A stretch of 64,000 bases of DNA, taken from assembly GCA_949316235.1 (NCBI GenBank), contig OX438743.1:17729771-17793770 (forward strand). Direction: 5' to 3'. Positions 22,200 through 35,800 of this stretch are shown piece after piece. Below the pieces are notes generated by a model, which had not been told where the DNA came from, did not search any database, and was given only the letters and a program-made list of their open reading frames with translations. Within the stretch, counting starts at the first letter, position 1. Each line of letters starts with the position of its first letter. Both the position numbers and the translations under genes were made by a program. This DNA is from Oegoconia quadripuncta. Its lineage: Eukaryota > Arthropoda > Insecta > Lepidoptera > Autostichidae.

Positions 22200-22480
22200 T
22201 CTATTACATAATTATATCGTCATCGGTTACGTTCTGTCATGTGATTGGTTGGCTCATCGCTCACTCGGTAATTTGACGGTTTCTCATTGGTCAATGTAAT
22301 CGATGTCGATACCGATGAAGTTACTTAATATAAGGGCCGGTGTTCTATTTTGTAATGTCATGGATATCGTCAACGATTACGTTCTGACGTGTGATTGGTT
22401 GACCCATCAGTCGCTTGGAAAATTGACGGTTTCTCATTGGTTAACGTTATCGATGACGATATCGATGTAGTTACATAATT
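22200..22480. mobile_element. Two tandem MITEs with ~30-bp TIRs
   Basis: Copies at ~22203-22327 and ~22352-22477 each start near gtaatgtcatggatatcgtc (or a variant) and end in its reverse complement (gatatcgatgtagttac). Both share gtgattggttg and gacggtttctcattggt in the middle. A partial third copy lies at ~60256-60320. Confidence 0.7.
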
Positions 22481-22918
22481 CAGGGGCAGAAGCATGGAAG
22501 CAATAAAATTCCAAAACTCGAGAAGCTGGTTAATGAGAGAACGAAATAAAGCATTGATATTATGAGGTACTGTAACAGTGTAATACGATTGTACAAGCAC
22601 ATTCACATTGTCGCGCCAACGTCCTCGCCATTTCAACAGTTTGTTCTAACGTGTTTTTATTTTTCTTTCAGAAAAAAAGAACCACTGAGCACAAGATTCG
22701 TGAATTGCTTCTACAAATTTTGTTGCGAGCTTTATTGTTGGCTCACCGTTTTATTTCTTATTGGTATAGCTTTGATACATTTGTTATGATTACAACTACG
22801 TCTGTCAATATATTTAAGCGATACGCGATGTATTTTAAAAATTGCAATTTTCATTGTCTTTTCATTTGTCAATTTAGTCGTCTGAGGGCGGGAATATCGA
22901 AGCACTCCCAGTAGTCTT

Positions 22919-23053
22919 ACCAGTTGGGTTTACGATTCGGAGGTCGCAGGTTCGATCCACAGCGGCATGTTTAAGTACTTGGTTTGGTAGGTGTAGGTAG
23001 TCGGTAGGTAGGGCAAGTATGAACCCGTCTAGCATAAAAAAAAAAAAAAAGTT
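22919..23053 (+). mobile_element. SINE-B with a large internal deletion
   Basis: Head with GGTTCGATCC and start of body, then a jump to the 3' end (gaacccgtc) and a poly(A) run at ~23038-23052. Confidence 0.75.
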
Positions 23054-24457
23054 GAACTACTTGGAAGTTCCTTCTCAATAAACTAACTGATAGTAAGACT
23101 TCGCTGATGTTAGCTTTTCCCGTTAGTTTTACTTTATAAAACATAGACCTCGTAATTGATAGACAGTAGCTTTATTAAATCAAAAAGGATCTACTCCAAC
23201 CAATTGAACATATTGGATGACTTTTCTCCAATTTTTTCAACTTCAAAATGTAATTGAACTCTTTGGACCGAAAATAACAATAAGTTCAATCACGATATTT
23301 ACACCTACACATTAGATGCAACCTCTTTGACCCATGAAAAAACAAAAAACAAATGAATGCCGAAAAAACAAGTGAATGCCGAAAAAAATCCTTAGGTCAC
23401 GTGATTCGATCGGCTTGTCCGATCGATCGGATGACGAATTGTTGGATCGATTGATTGAAACCTGCAAGTCTTTAGATGTTTTTTGGTTCCACCTTCGGCC
23501 TCATCTTCACTTCATTCTATTCTATTCTATTCTATTCTAACTAAATGTTGGAATTTGATATCATTGATTGTACAGTCTGATAACTTGTTCATCTTGTGAT
23601 ACCTGTGTAGGACAATTTACTACGGTAGGCAGTACCCTTCTGCCTGGATGAAGGGCACGCCACTGCCACCGTGTAGCTATTTCTAGATAGAATATAAAAC
23701 TCAAAGGCATAAATCAAATAATGTATAATGACAATTTATGTACATACTTTGATATAATTATAAAATACGAGTACAATACTATAATGTATGAACACAAAGA
23801 AATACAATTTGGTGTTTCAGTTCGGAACAACCAAGGCGACTTTACAATAGCATTTCTATAATAATAATTGAATCACGATTATTATCTTTGTGAATATTCA
23901 GCCTTCGGTACAAACTATTGATCAAACTCTTGAACATTAGCGAACAATATCTTAGGCATTCCATACAACATATCTTTGGAGTGAACGTCTGGATAACCAC
24001 AAAAATAACAACGTATACATGTGATAACTTGTTCTAACCTATAACTACTAAGATCTATCACGTCAAGGCACTTGGTAAAATAAAGTCCTAATTTATTAGC
24101 CTGTATCATTCATACAATTATTACACCACTTTACAACATGATCGTAACACATTGCACACTTATGGCACAGATTACTGAATAGTTACCTACTACGCTTGCG
24201 AATTATTGCAAATTTTGCACTGGTACCTCGCTTTCTCTCGCAGGACACTAGCTGAAAGGCAGTGTAATACCGTTATAGATGAGGACCCACACTGAGCGAT
24301 GCCCAATTCCAAGTCCGCATATTGTTACGGGTAAATACGGAACCCTACATTTTTTTTTATTATTATGGATCGAGACAAATAAATTAGGACCTGTAATGTT
24401 ACAATCATGATCTAATAAAATATAATATTATGCAATGCACCGTTATTAAAAACTAGC
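23054..24457. other. Gene-free stretch with a pentanucleotide repeat
   Basis: A (TTCTA)n microsatellite lies at 23514-23539, just after a scrap of SINE-B (accttcggcctcatcttcac). No supported exon elsewhere. Confidence 0.5.
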
Positions 24458-24715
24458 TGTTCCCAGGGTCCGCAGTCTCGACATAGATAGCAACCGATTT
24501 CGGTCGTTAACTCTTAACGATCTTATTCTAAATTTTATAGTGTTTATAATCATATCGGTTTTTGTTGGAAGCCTGAATCCTAATTTCAATGAAAACCGAT
24601 ATTTTGATACTAAAGACTCTAATTCTCCAATTAAAATAACATTGTTAGGACTTAACGACCGAAATCGGTGGTATAGCGATCGCTATCTATGTCGAGACTG
24701 CAGGCCCAGGGCTAT
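24458..24715. mobile_element. MITE with ~75-bp inverted repeats
   Basis: cgcagtctcgacatagatag (24471-24490) and aaccgatttcggtcgttaa recur in reverse complement at 24650-24705. The right arm carries an extra gcgatcgctata block. No ORF. Confidence 0.75.
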
Positions 24716-25582
24716 AAAATGCGATCCTATATTAACATGTTAACAGGCACTAGACTGCTATCATTCTTAGCAATAAAATTCTGTTATCCGATTCACTGTC
24801 CGTTATACAGTAAACATTTCCAAGTGACACTTTCATCCTATGAAATAAAATCTATTGATTAGTGATCTCGAGCAATGAGACTCGGACTCTTTGTTTTGCT
24901 AAGAAGCCTTTATTTGCACAACTTTAGACGTTCCTTGCGTCCCGTACTAACTTGTGATGTCCCACTATATACAACAAAAGTAAAAATAATTACGTATGGT
25001 TTATAATTGAAACTGCAAAAGAAAAAGTCCGAAAGTTACGCCCGTCCGAAGCTATTTTCGTTAGAGAATCGGATTGGCGCGGGTATATTATACTAAATTA
25101 CTAGATAGGTAGAAAGAATGGTACGTGTGGTGTCATATAATTTGATGCACCTACGTTATTTAGTCCAATAAGCCACCCTGTGTATAACATATATCGGATT
25201 CACTTCTAATACAAGGTTGTGGCGTGATACAAACATACTGGACGAGTTTTTTGGCCGTAAGGAAAAAAATAGGGCATATTAGGTAAGTGAAATTAGAAGT
25301 TATTGGCATAAGTAGTTATTTTTTTTTTTCAAAACCATCATCAACGCACCCGCCGGCCGCAGATTGAAATGCGACCGGCGAGATTCGTTCCTATCACGCG
25401 AAATTGATTTGGAAATCATATTTTCTCCCAAGTTTTTTTATTTAATTTAATGATGTCATTATGTGGAATAGGCTAAAAATGACTGTCAAATGACACAACG
25501 CTTTATTCGATTACGATAAAAAAATAAAATAAAATATCTATGTTCGGGTAGTGTTATTCCTCTATGCTAATACCTTCTATTT

Positions 25583-25949
25583 TCCGCCCTCGTTTTTTTT
25601 TTATGCATCACGGGTTCGTACTGACCCGGAAACCCAAACACATTTGGAGGATTGGCTATCTTATCTCTGACAACCGGAACACAACAATGCTATTAACATT
25701 GCTGCTTGGCGGCAGATTTAGATAAGATGGTGGTAGCTAGCCAGGCGGACATTAAAATGCCCTACCACCAACCGACCGTTTTAACCTCTTGGTACGACAT
25801 TCACCTTTTCTTTCACTTGGTCAAAGTAATTACGCCTAGGTCTTCCCATTCCCCTCTTTCCTTCAATCTTAAACGTGAAAACGAGGGCGGAAAGTAGAGA
25901 CACGTAGTCACTACTCCACCGACAAGAGCATAGCTCTTAAATTGAAGAA
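25583..25949 (+). mobile_element. RTE 3' end with 5' inversion (twin priming)
   Basis: Flanked by 15-bp direct repeats taataccttctattt (25568-25582 and 25950-25964). The left part (25583-25591 plus ~25773-25865) is the RTE C-terminal region in antisense, starting at ccgccctcg; the right part (~25876-25949) is the following sense segment from aaaacgagggcgg to the 3' end attgaag. Compare with the uninverted copy at 120-300. Confidence 0.85.
25592..25777 (-). mobile_element. SINE-B 3' half nested in the RTE insertion
   Basis: Minus-strand SINE-B, T-run at 25592-25602 as 3' end, truncated before the head. It lies between the two parts of the inverted RTE segment (ccgccctcg | ttttaacctcttgg). Confidence 0.8.
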
Positions 25950-26019
25950 TAATACCTTCTATTTCACTTACCTAATATGGCCTATTTTTTTCTTTACGGC
26001 AAAAACACTCATCCGGTTT

Positions 26020-27205
26020 ATTCCAGCACTAGTAGCATAACAGGCACTATAAACGTTTATGTCGCGCCAGATAATATATGTCCTGCTCATTCGCTTGGAC
26101 GAAATATACAACTAACCTACTTTCACTCCTACGTCGCGCGCGACACGACGATGTCATGCTATGGGGGCTGATCTCTACGTAGCGACAACTATTGATGGAA
26201 GGACCGTTTTTGTTGTAGACACTAGAATTTTACACAGTCGTCGGTTCAATGTGATTAGATACTGGCCTAATAACCATTTAATATTTAGGCTTAAAGAGTA
26301 CTTACTTATTAATTTTTACAAAAACTTTTATAATATACAAGAAAATACTAAAAAGTCATATCGTATGGTCAGCAACATAAAGCAGCCGGAGGTGGTCAAA
26401 TATTGAATGACTGAATGATTTGATTATTGTTTAAACTTAAGGCTACATACAACTATTTGATGTTGGAGCCCCCATTAATTAAAAAAATACCTGTGGAAGG
26501 GTGTTCGCTCCTCCACATTAGACTAACCAATTTGACAAAATGCCATGCTTAGTAACAAAGAAAAAACCTTTTGCATGTGTGTTAAATAAATCTTAATCTT
26601 AAAGACGTTGCAATAAAGTAGATTTTACCTTGGACATTGCAGACCGTCTTAATAAAAATGAAATATATTGCAATGTCATAAACTGTCTGCTAATTTTATT
26701 TAAACTTTGGATATACTTTGTATTTCTATTAAATTACGATCGACTGAAAAGCACTCTTAATTCCTATGAGACCAAATATACATACCATAATACTATATGC
26801 TTGTCAATCGATTTTAGGCATACATAATATGTATGACACAGCATATCAAACAAATGGTATTTTTGTGAATTACTTAGGTCATAAACGAATTATTCCCTAT
26901 TTCACAAAACATAAACATTTATTACTTTACGGACTAGCGGTCGTGACAAACCTACATTCATACCTATTTTGTTTGTCAGTTGATTTTAGGTACCTAAATT
27001 ATTTAAGGTTCATTATCTATATTTGATAACCTCAGCTGCCAATATAATATTGATACTGACTGTACTAACAAACGAATCACAGTCTGGCGAACGGGCCTCA
27101 AAGAGCCATTTTCAAGGGTAGCTTCCAAATATCACATAGAGACGATGTACAAAGTCTTATAGTCGAAGCTAAATTATTGGTGTAAGTGTCCAAAATATTT
27201 ATTAC
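26020..27205. other. Gene-free stretch
   Basis: AT-rich, with several short open frames on the plus strand (26161-27026) that have no recognisable similarity. A SINE-A tail scrap lies at 27174-27207. Confidence 0.4.
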
Positions 27206-27665
27206 TAGCTTTCCACCCGCGACTTGGTCCGCGTAGAGATTTTATCAAAATCGGTTTAGCAAAAAAAATTTGCCTATATGTTAATCCAGGTCCTAATCTG
27301 TCTACCCACCTTCATTCAAATCCGTCCAGTCATATAGGCGTGAAAAGGTAATATACAATACATACATACACACAGACATACACACACACACAAACTTTCG
27401 CATTTATCATATTAGGGATTATTATGAATCCAATTTACATTACATAAATTAGAAAAACGAAGTTTCGATGACTTATTTGTTGATCAACACGGCGAAACCA
27501 CTGAACCGCATTGGTTGAAATTTGGCACACATGTAGAAAATGATTTGGAAAAAGCTATAGGATACTTTTTATCAAAGTAAAAAGGTTCTGAAGAGATATC
27601 TTACACAGGTTACTCTGCGATAACGTAATTACACGAAAAGCGAAGTCGCAGGATGAAAGCTAGTA
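27206..27665 (-). repeat. Two dispersed repeats (cgcgacttcgtccgcg type)
   Basis: 27206-27420 contains ctttccacccgcgacttgg and ends with aactttcgcatttat, with a (CA)n run inside; 27480-27665 carries ctgaaccgcattggttgaaa and cgaagtcgcagg. Both are repeats widely met in lepidopteran DNA. A further copy lies at 63083-63265. Confidence 0.6.
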
Positions 27666-29330
27666 ACATTAAGTTAGAAGGTGGAGATCTGGGGGCCTGA
27701 AATATAGGGCCATTACCTAGCACTTTCAAAGATTTTTGGTTGTTTTCGTATTTATTACAATGCTTCTAGTAACATTAGGTTAGGAGATGGAGACCTGAAA
27801 TGGGACTTTACCTAGGTCTTCCATAGATTTTTTTCTTTATAACAATGCTAAAACTTATAATATACAAATCTTTGTGGAGAAAATAAAGATTATATTTATT
27901 TGTATTTATTATAAGTTAAATCAGAAAACCCCCAAGTAAAGATATCTTGGAAAGGGGTGAACCGATTTCCATCAAACATAATAGCTAATGATTTCATCTC
28001 GCAAACACTAACTTTCGAAAAAAAACCACTTTCAAATCGGCGAACTTTCACATCTCGAATGAAGACACAAAATCCCACAGACAGACAAAGGTTTTAAATT
28101 TATACGTTGAATCAGGTGTTAAAAATGCCTTTTCTGCATCTTGCATGGGATTTGTGCTTCTTCATACATTTCCTATCCAAAATTTAAAAAAGAAAAAGAT
28201 TTCAAGCTCACCTTCATAAAAGCGGCAAGTAAAAGAAAAATGCAAGGGGCATATACTGGATATCATATTAAATCAAGTGACGATAAACGAAGATCGCTTT
28301 GGATGAAAGTGGGATGAAAGGTATGAAATTAAAAGAGAAGAATATGAAAGATAAAAGCAAAAAAATATAAAACATACAGCTACGAGATTTTTTTCATTAT
28401 GTCCTTGAGCAGCACCATCTAAATTATTTGGATGGAAGCTTGCCTTTCAAAAGGCTGATTGTTTTCATACGCCAGTAAAAAGGTACAATCTGTCTTCGTC
28501 TGAAACCTAGGAGAAAATATCTTGAAAAATTGTACGTCTTTGAAAAATTCCACAGAGTTCAATTCTTAAGACAACAAAATAAAAATAGTTTTATCACATA
28601 ACTTTAAAAAAGTTATTCACGTGTTGCTTTACTGTTAAATGATAAGTGGCGCATTCGGTAGCCACTTGTTTTCGATTTCTGGCGTAGTCGTTATACAAGG
28701 TTAGTCGGTTCCATGGGTAAAATATTTAAAAAAAAAACAACTTTTCTATAGCCAGTACAGATGATCGGTCGCATTTGTATGGAAAGTCGATTTTTTTTCT
28801 TCGAAATTAATATTTTATGCCATGGCAATAATGTCCTGCTCATATTCTTTATTGCAGGAAAAAATTACATATAACAGAGTACAAACAATAGGTCATGTAC
28901 TCTTACAAAAGTGACTCATGATGCCTAAAAAGTAGCTTTCTGTTTAGTACCTCTTTTATGACTGACCTTGTAGTAACATTTTCATACTAGGCTGTAGTGG
29001 CCTCTCGGTTTAAACAAATCCACCAATCAGCACTGCATCCGCCTGTTGGATAAATACCCTCTCCTAATGAGACCTCCTCTCATGTATGATGTGTTGGGAC
29101 AATGACCTTTTCACTACAGGTTTTAAGAACTTTCCTTCCAATATGTTACGGTTGGACAAAATGACCATACAGGCCAATAAGAATAAACAATTGTGATTAT
29201 ACATAATAAATAGTTACTGTATTGTGATCAGTTGAAACAACGAAATACAGTAGCATTTTCATGCAGACATTAGGGTGAACTCACATGGACGGAGGCGTGA
29301 TGTGCCGTTTAAACATGTCAATTGATTTCG
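27666..29330. other. Gene-free stretch 3' of ARHGAP19
   Basis: A repeat-like block at 27890-28085 (accgatttccatcaaacata) resembles the 27480 repeat. No coding exon with similarity was found between it and the SINE at 29331. Confidence 0.4.
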
Positions 29331-29562
29331 ACGACCTGTTTGGTGTGGTGGTTACAATCTCTGACCACTATACCAAATGGTCGGTTCAAATCCCGCTAGG
29401 GGCATATGTTTTGTGTGATGAATACGGACATGTGTACTCGAGTTATGGATGTTTTCATTTATAATAAGTATTTATTTACAAAAAAAAATGTATTTATGTA
29501 TTAAATCAACCATCTGGTATCCACAATACAAGCCTATAGTTGCTTACTGTGGAACTAGATCG
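29331..29562 (+). mobile_element. SINE-A (type 2)
   Basis: Head acgacctgtttggtgtggtg, an arm that pairs within the head (ctctgaccactataccaaa) and a B-box; body tgtgtgatgaatacggacat, gttttcatttataataag and the tail cttactgtggaactagat. It differs from type 1 in head and central body but shares the rest. Confidence 0.85.
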
Positions 29563-29800
29563 CTACCAACGCCCGAGTTTCACCGACATATATAAAGACT
29601 CGTAGATGACGAAACCTGATAGAGATAACATCGACTTTTGCATAACACTGCTGCTATTTATAAGTACGTATAATAAATAATGGAGGGTAGTAGACGTTTT
29701 TATATTTTGAATGTAATTTTAACAACTGCTAAGTTATATTTGTCACTCGTTCATCTATCACAACAGCACCACCATCACTTGCAACGTCTCTTTGTCGATA

Positions 29801-29806
29801 TTTATT
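29801..29806 (-). terminator. Candidate poly(A) signal of ARHGAP19
   Basis: AATAAA on the minus strand, only 17 nt after the stop codon. If used, the 3' UTR would be very short. Confidence 0.4.
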
Positions 29807-29823
29807 CACTGCTAATGTAAACG

Positions 29824-32800
29824 CTATAGATCAGTCTCGCGGATATACGCCACTTTTTCGCTAAAATTCTCTTTTTCAACTAACAGTTTCTTACTCTCTG
29901 TCACCAAATTTTCTTTAGATGCCGAAGCGCACCGCTTCCTATTCGGACTCCGTTCTACATTTGCTATATTATTTAAATCCTTCAATGGCGAACGTATCTG
30001 CGATACATTCGCTTCTTTATCAACCGCCAAATTACCTATCGAAGACGTCAAATCGGACGGTACATTACCATCCAAGCAATACATTAACGAATCGGTTAAT
30101 TTCTCTTCTGTATCATTCGACTTGTTCAATATGGATAGATCGATAGGGGTGGCTGTTAATACTGACCTACTAAGTAGATACTCTCTAAAAGGCTCCGATA
30201 GTGATTTGGTTATGACTTCGTGTGATATTTGAAAGTTTGGTAGTAACACGTCGGTTTCGCGGAGGGTTGTATTAAGGTCTTCCTCGATGTTTGGTCGGTC
30301 GCGGCTGATGACGAAGCGAGTGTTTTCTGAGCGTTGAGGACTAACATCACCGATTGATATAGAGCGAGCATCGAAGGGTTTCGCTCTCGATAAAGACGTA
30401 TTTGCTGAGTGATTTGTCCTGTAAAACAAGAAAACCTTTATATTTTTTAACAGTACGCTATTTTACCATATGCCTGACGGGATCAGTCCTTGGATGACCA
30501 CGGTGGTTTTTATGCGTTTGCGTCTTAATATTAAAAACAGTTTGGACCCGTTTATTTTAATTTTTAATAAGATATAATACATACATTCATAACGTCCCTA
30601 TTCTCATTCCAAATCGGATGGTCAAATATTAAAAGTTTATGAAACGACATCTACGGTTCATCTTACGAAATATACATAAATGCACACGTGGCAGGGGATG
30701 AGCCCATTGCCGTTAAAACGTGCATTTCTGTAGATGTTTTTTGATGGAACGTCCCTTAGTCGCCTTTTACTAAACTCACTAGAACAGACGGGTTGGTTCT
30801 ATTCTTTTAAGTGCCGAAACCACATAGCACTCTAAAATGATAATGAGATATAATGCAACAGTGGCAGAGACACATTTTATAACCAGACTCAGTGTAAAGA
30901 AGACAATAAAAAAATATTTAAATATACTTTTTGTGTGTATTATGTAGAACAGTACAGGGTACGGTACTAATACAATTACAATATTGCGTATTGAAGTTGG
31001 TGGTTATTCTATCGAGGACGGGGGTTCCATAAGTGAGAATCGTAGTCTACATATAGTGATGTCGCAAGAACAAGTCCCTTTAATTGTTAAACAAGCGTAT
31101 ATATAATATCGATTTTGAAGCTATATTATGAAGTGTATTGTAGAAGTTTTGTGCAATAAAGTGTACTTGATTGATTTATTGATCGATATCGGCACTAATT
31201 AAGCGATATGCGTCTATGTTGCAGTAAGCCATGACGCTACGGTTAAACAACGAAATGAAACAAGGTTATCAACATAATACAACCCGACACATATCTCACT
31301 GGGCCCGCATAGTCCTCGGGCCTATCCTAGTGAGAGCAGGCTGTGCTCCACATGATGATAAACCAGGTTTTATGTTTATAGTTGGCTTTCAGCATTTTGC
31401 AAATCTTAATTTATATAAAGAGAGTAACGCTGTGCGTAGAAATACACTGATTCTTATTAAGAGCGTTTACACCCTCACCGTAATCTTCCATCATCATATC
31501 CGCTGAAGATAGGCCTCCCCCATAGATTCCGTCCGTGAATGGACATCTTACGCTGCGCTTGCTGGTGAGTGAAGCGTAAAGCCGGACCAACTTCGAAGAA
31601 GTCAATCGTCGAATCCAACTAGGCTGGGCAGCGTTTGAGAAGCTATGTAACATCTCATCCCAAATACCGCAAAGTCGAAAGAGTGTGTTGCCAGTGATGA
31701 GATATGGAAATGAAATGTGGTCGCTCGTTATAGGCCTCAAAGGCTCAAGGTCACCTAAAGGGCAATGGAGAATGCTCGGTGTCTCCCTGCGGGATCGCAT
31801 AAATGAGGAGATCCGCTGGAGATCAAGGTGACCGATATAGCCCGAAGAATTGCCAAACTTAAGTGCACACTTCAATAAAAGTTTATTATAGTTACCTTTC
31901 GCATGAGAATGATGTTCTGGACATCATGTCATCGTCTGAAGACACAAAATCACTGTCGTTCTTAGGCGACATTGAGTGATATATCGCTTCAGAATTGCGC
32001 TCTGGTGGTTTTTCAATAGGTTTCTCGTTTTCCGGCAGACTGTCGCGTTGTTCTGACGTTATGATTAGTGGTTTGCGGGAGCGAGGCGTCATTATTGACT
32101 CCTGTAATAGGTATGGTTAACAACGATTAGACTGCTACTTGTATTTATTAAAACAAGCCTTTACAACAATGTCATCCCTTTATTGAGAGGTGGGAATTAG
32201 TCGGAACCTACTTCCTCCTAGACCGCATGGACAACGGATTCACTTGCTCTACAGGGTGAAATTTAATTCGGGTACGTCCTGTTTACTGGTGACTCTATTC
32301 CTGAATAGGAACAACTTTCCACTAGAAACCATAGTCCGAATTCACCCGAGATTGTTGCGAACATCGTTTCAGAATGGTTTACTTTGTACGGATAGTCGAA
32401 AATTTTTTGATCGAATTTCTTTGGGGAAAGTTGTTCGCAATCAAGAGGGATGCCACCAATTAATGGGAGTTACACGAATTCAAATTCACCCTGTATAAAC
32501 CAGCAGGAGAAGACTGTCAAAAAATTCCGACTCTCATTGGCCCGCAGAAGCTGGAGCCGTTGACTTTTGAATCCGAATGTGAAAATTCCAGTCTCATTCA
32601 CATTTCAATAGGTCGCATTTTTGAAAAGTCATGCATTCTCATTCCCGACGAATGGGTCTACGCTCGGCTTCGAATCCGAATAAGAACAATTTATTTCAAC
32701 AACAGCTAAATACAGTAGTTTACAACAGGTAAACTTAGAAATTGTAAAATGTATTTCTGAAATATAATGTTCCCAGTTGGTGCCCAAGCTAAGCATTAAA

Positions 32801-35800
32801 AATACTTTTGCTAACTCCTCAATGGACTAAAAATAATCGCAAGTTTTGACAAAGGTTCAACATTGATCAATATAAGTTGCGTTCAATTTACCGCTTTTTG
32901 ACGTTAGTCCTATGCCTTACAAGAACTATTTCTTGCATAAAATATTTTGCATGTAATGGCTAATATTTGGTTTTTTGACGAAATTGACAATACAGCATTA
33001 GAATGGTCTGAAAATGCAGAAAAAAGGAACCAATACAAAACGTGGTCGTCGTGGAATCGATTCAGACCAGAAAATTCAAAAAGCGCAACCTAACTCCTTT
33101 AGATCTCAGAGCATCCTGCTTATAGAACTTTATAAAACATGATGAACGGTTATTTCCAAAACCAGACCAGGAATATTGGACCTTTTGTCCACATACTCTA
33201 TATACATTACATTAATTCTTAACAGAACTCTTAGCAGAACAATAATATTAACACCAATTTTTTTTTATGCACAACATTTTTGCCCTTGAACTCAATCACA
33301 CCTGATGGTAAGTGAAGATGACCCGGAAACTCAAATATTTGGGGCTATCTTCTGACAACCGAAACACAACAATGCTATTAACATTGCTGCTTGGCGGCAG
33401 ATTTAGATAAGATGGTGGTAGCTAGCCAGACAGACATTTAAAATGCCCTACCACCAACCAAACCGAGTACTCAAACATGTACCCCGCCGGGGATCGAACC
33501 CGCGACCTCACATTCGTAAACTCTATGTTGTTTACATTGAGCCACGGAGGCAGTTTTATTATTAAATTTGTAAAATAAGTAATTAGATCCCATAGTTGCG
33601 GATACGAAACAGACAAACGGACTGATTTTATTTCTATACAAATGGAGAAACTGACTATAGTGCCAGACAAAGTTGCCTTTAGCAAAGTTGCAAAGTTGCA
33701 AAGTCAACTGGTTAACTTGTGAATACTCAAAAATATATTTATTGTATAATTGTGAAAAATAAACTTATAATCAATTTAGTTGAGACATTCCACTACATAA
33801 TATGTAAATTAAGATTTAGTACGAACAAACTCAAAACATATACTTAACATGGAGAACATTCACAGACACATACATCAGTCTTTTACAAAACATGACATGA
33901 CAATTAGATGAAGATGATATTGGACGAAAACATGCACGAAACATGCCAAGCGTACAAACCTGCATAGCCTTCGATAACTTTTGCGTAGATTTCGTAATAG
34001 GCGACATCGATGCCCTTCTGAAATTCATCGTATACGGCGTCGTACAGTCATCGTCGATTACCGCCTCAGAAAACCCAGGTGTACTAGTCAGGTACTGCAT
34101 TTTGAGCTCAATGTCATTGTCTTTACATTTCTTTGGCGTTTCTTTGATTGGAGTCATATTCTCATTTGTTTCTGGACATGACAAGTCATTTTCAGACCCT
34201 GTATCTTGCTCATCGAAACAAGACACACAAGACGTTGGCGTGGCTCGAATGACGGTCACCCTTTTCTGATATTTCTTATTGAGATTCTGGGAAGCCGAAA
34301 GAATCTTAGACCGGAACAATCTCGTGCGTTTTTTAGTGTTCTTCGGAGTTTCATCGGGTTCTAGAACGCTCAAATTCGGTTCGGAAACAAACTTCGGGCT
34401 TAACTTCCTCGACTTATTCAAAGCACCTTCGGACAACGTACTTTCGTTGCTCGCATCCGATTCGTAGTCATCGTTTTCGTCCAAAGACTCTGAGCTAGCG
34501 ATTTTGTTGGCTAAATTCTTTAGTACTATATTTTTGTGAGAGACATCGACTTTCGTTTCGTCAGAGAAACGTAGTTTGGCTTTGACTGATTTCTGTAAAT
34601 AACGCATGCGTTTAGCACGTGACAAGAAAGTTAGGAACAGAAGGCACACGTTTAGACATTCAAGATCAAATGGATATTAGCAGGTGAAACTGTAATTACG
34701 AGAAAATAATAAGGATGACATTACATTTGAGACCTGTCCCTTTATATAACATCCTCAAAGGTTTCTTCTACTACTGGCAATCGCCAACCTATTCGGTCGT
34801 CATTTCTGCCAGTGCCAATAAATTATACATATTTTTATTAATCTTCTGTAAGGTGACAATGCCTTACTCAAGATTTTGGCAGCTTTTTGTGGGAACACGA
34901 AAGCTCAGTCATACTCTAACATTTTACCTTGAACACCATCATTGACTTTTGCTGCACAATATTTTTTTGCAAATGCGATACACTCGCCAAATTCCCGCCA
35001 AAAAGCCCCCCTCAAATGTTTCTAAAGACCATTGTGTAAACATGACAACTGAAATTCCTTAGAGATTAGTCAATAAAGTGACTGAACTAAAATATTATGG
35101 TGTCCTTGTTGTGTGCTCGTAATTAGAAAGGATAGGATTACCTATTTTATTTTCCCAAATTTAAAAATCCAACACCAGTTTCTGATCAAAAAGGAAAATT
35201 AACCAAAGCAGTAACTGCAATAACGCTCATTTTAAATTTGAGTCGCAGTCCAAACTAAAATATAGAAAAATTGGTTTTATTGCTACTAGCATCCATAAGA
35301 CCAGAAAAAAATTTCGCTCTCACGGGTTTGCTGGAAGAGATCTCTTATAGAGATAAGTTCGCCCTTTGTACATTTTTCTTATACGTTTGTTAATGTCCAT
35401 TTCTTGTGTGTCTAGTGTACAATAAAGTGTTAAAATAAAATAAAATAAATAAATAAATAAAAATATTTGACAACCTTTGACGTAATATCCATTTGACTAA
35501 GACTGTATGAGTAAAAGATACATTTGAATTAATGAATTATGAGTAAACACAATGCATGATTGATTATAGTTAGTTATGTTTATGAAAACACATGCAGACA
35601 TATAACTTTTGCACTTATATTTTAGGTTTATTAATGTTTTATACCTTTGTAATGTATTCTGGATTATTATCAAGTAAAAAAGGAAATATATTTAGATACT
35701 TCTAAACAATACAATTAAATATACCGGATAAGTTTTTTTACCGTAAGAAACAAACTAGGGCATATTAGGTAAGTGAAATAGAAGGTATTGGCATAGGCAG

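Larger units (their letters stand above)
25236..26019. mobile_element. Non-coding DNA transposon copy with nested insertions
   Basis: Ends read tactggacgagttttttggc (left) and, reversed on the right, a similar sequence; both arms carry ccgtaagga and ggtaagtgaaa blocks. A second copy without these nested insertions lies at 35722-36269. An RTE insertion (25583-25949) and, inside that, a SINE-B (25592-25777) interrupt it. Three layers of insertion can be ordered in time. Confidence 0.75.

Noticed and set aside
22370..22914. Short ORFs of 75-88 codons
   Set aside because: They overlap a MITE pair and AT-rich DNA, with no similarity or supportive splice structure.
33831..34649. 272-codon ORF as an independent gene
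   Set aside because: Its middle (34592-33960) is ARHGAP19 exon 8 with good acceptor and donor; the ends are intron sequence.
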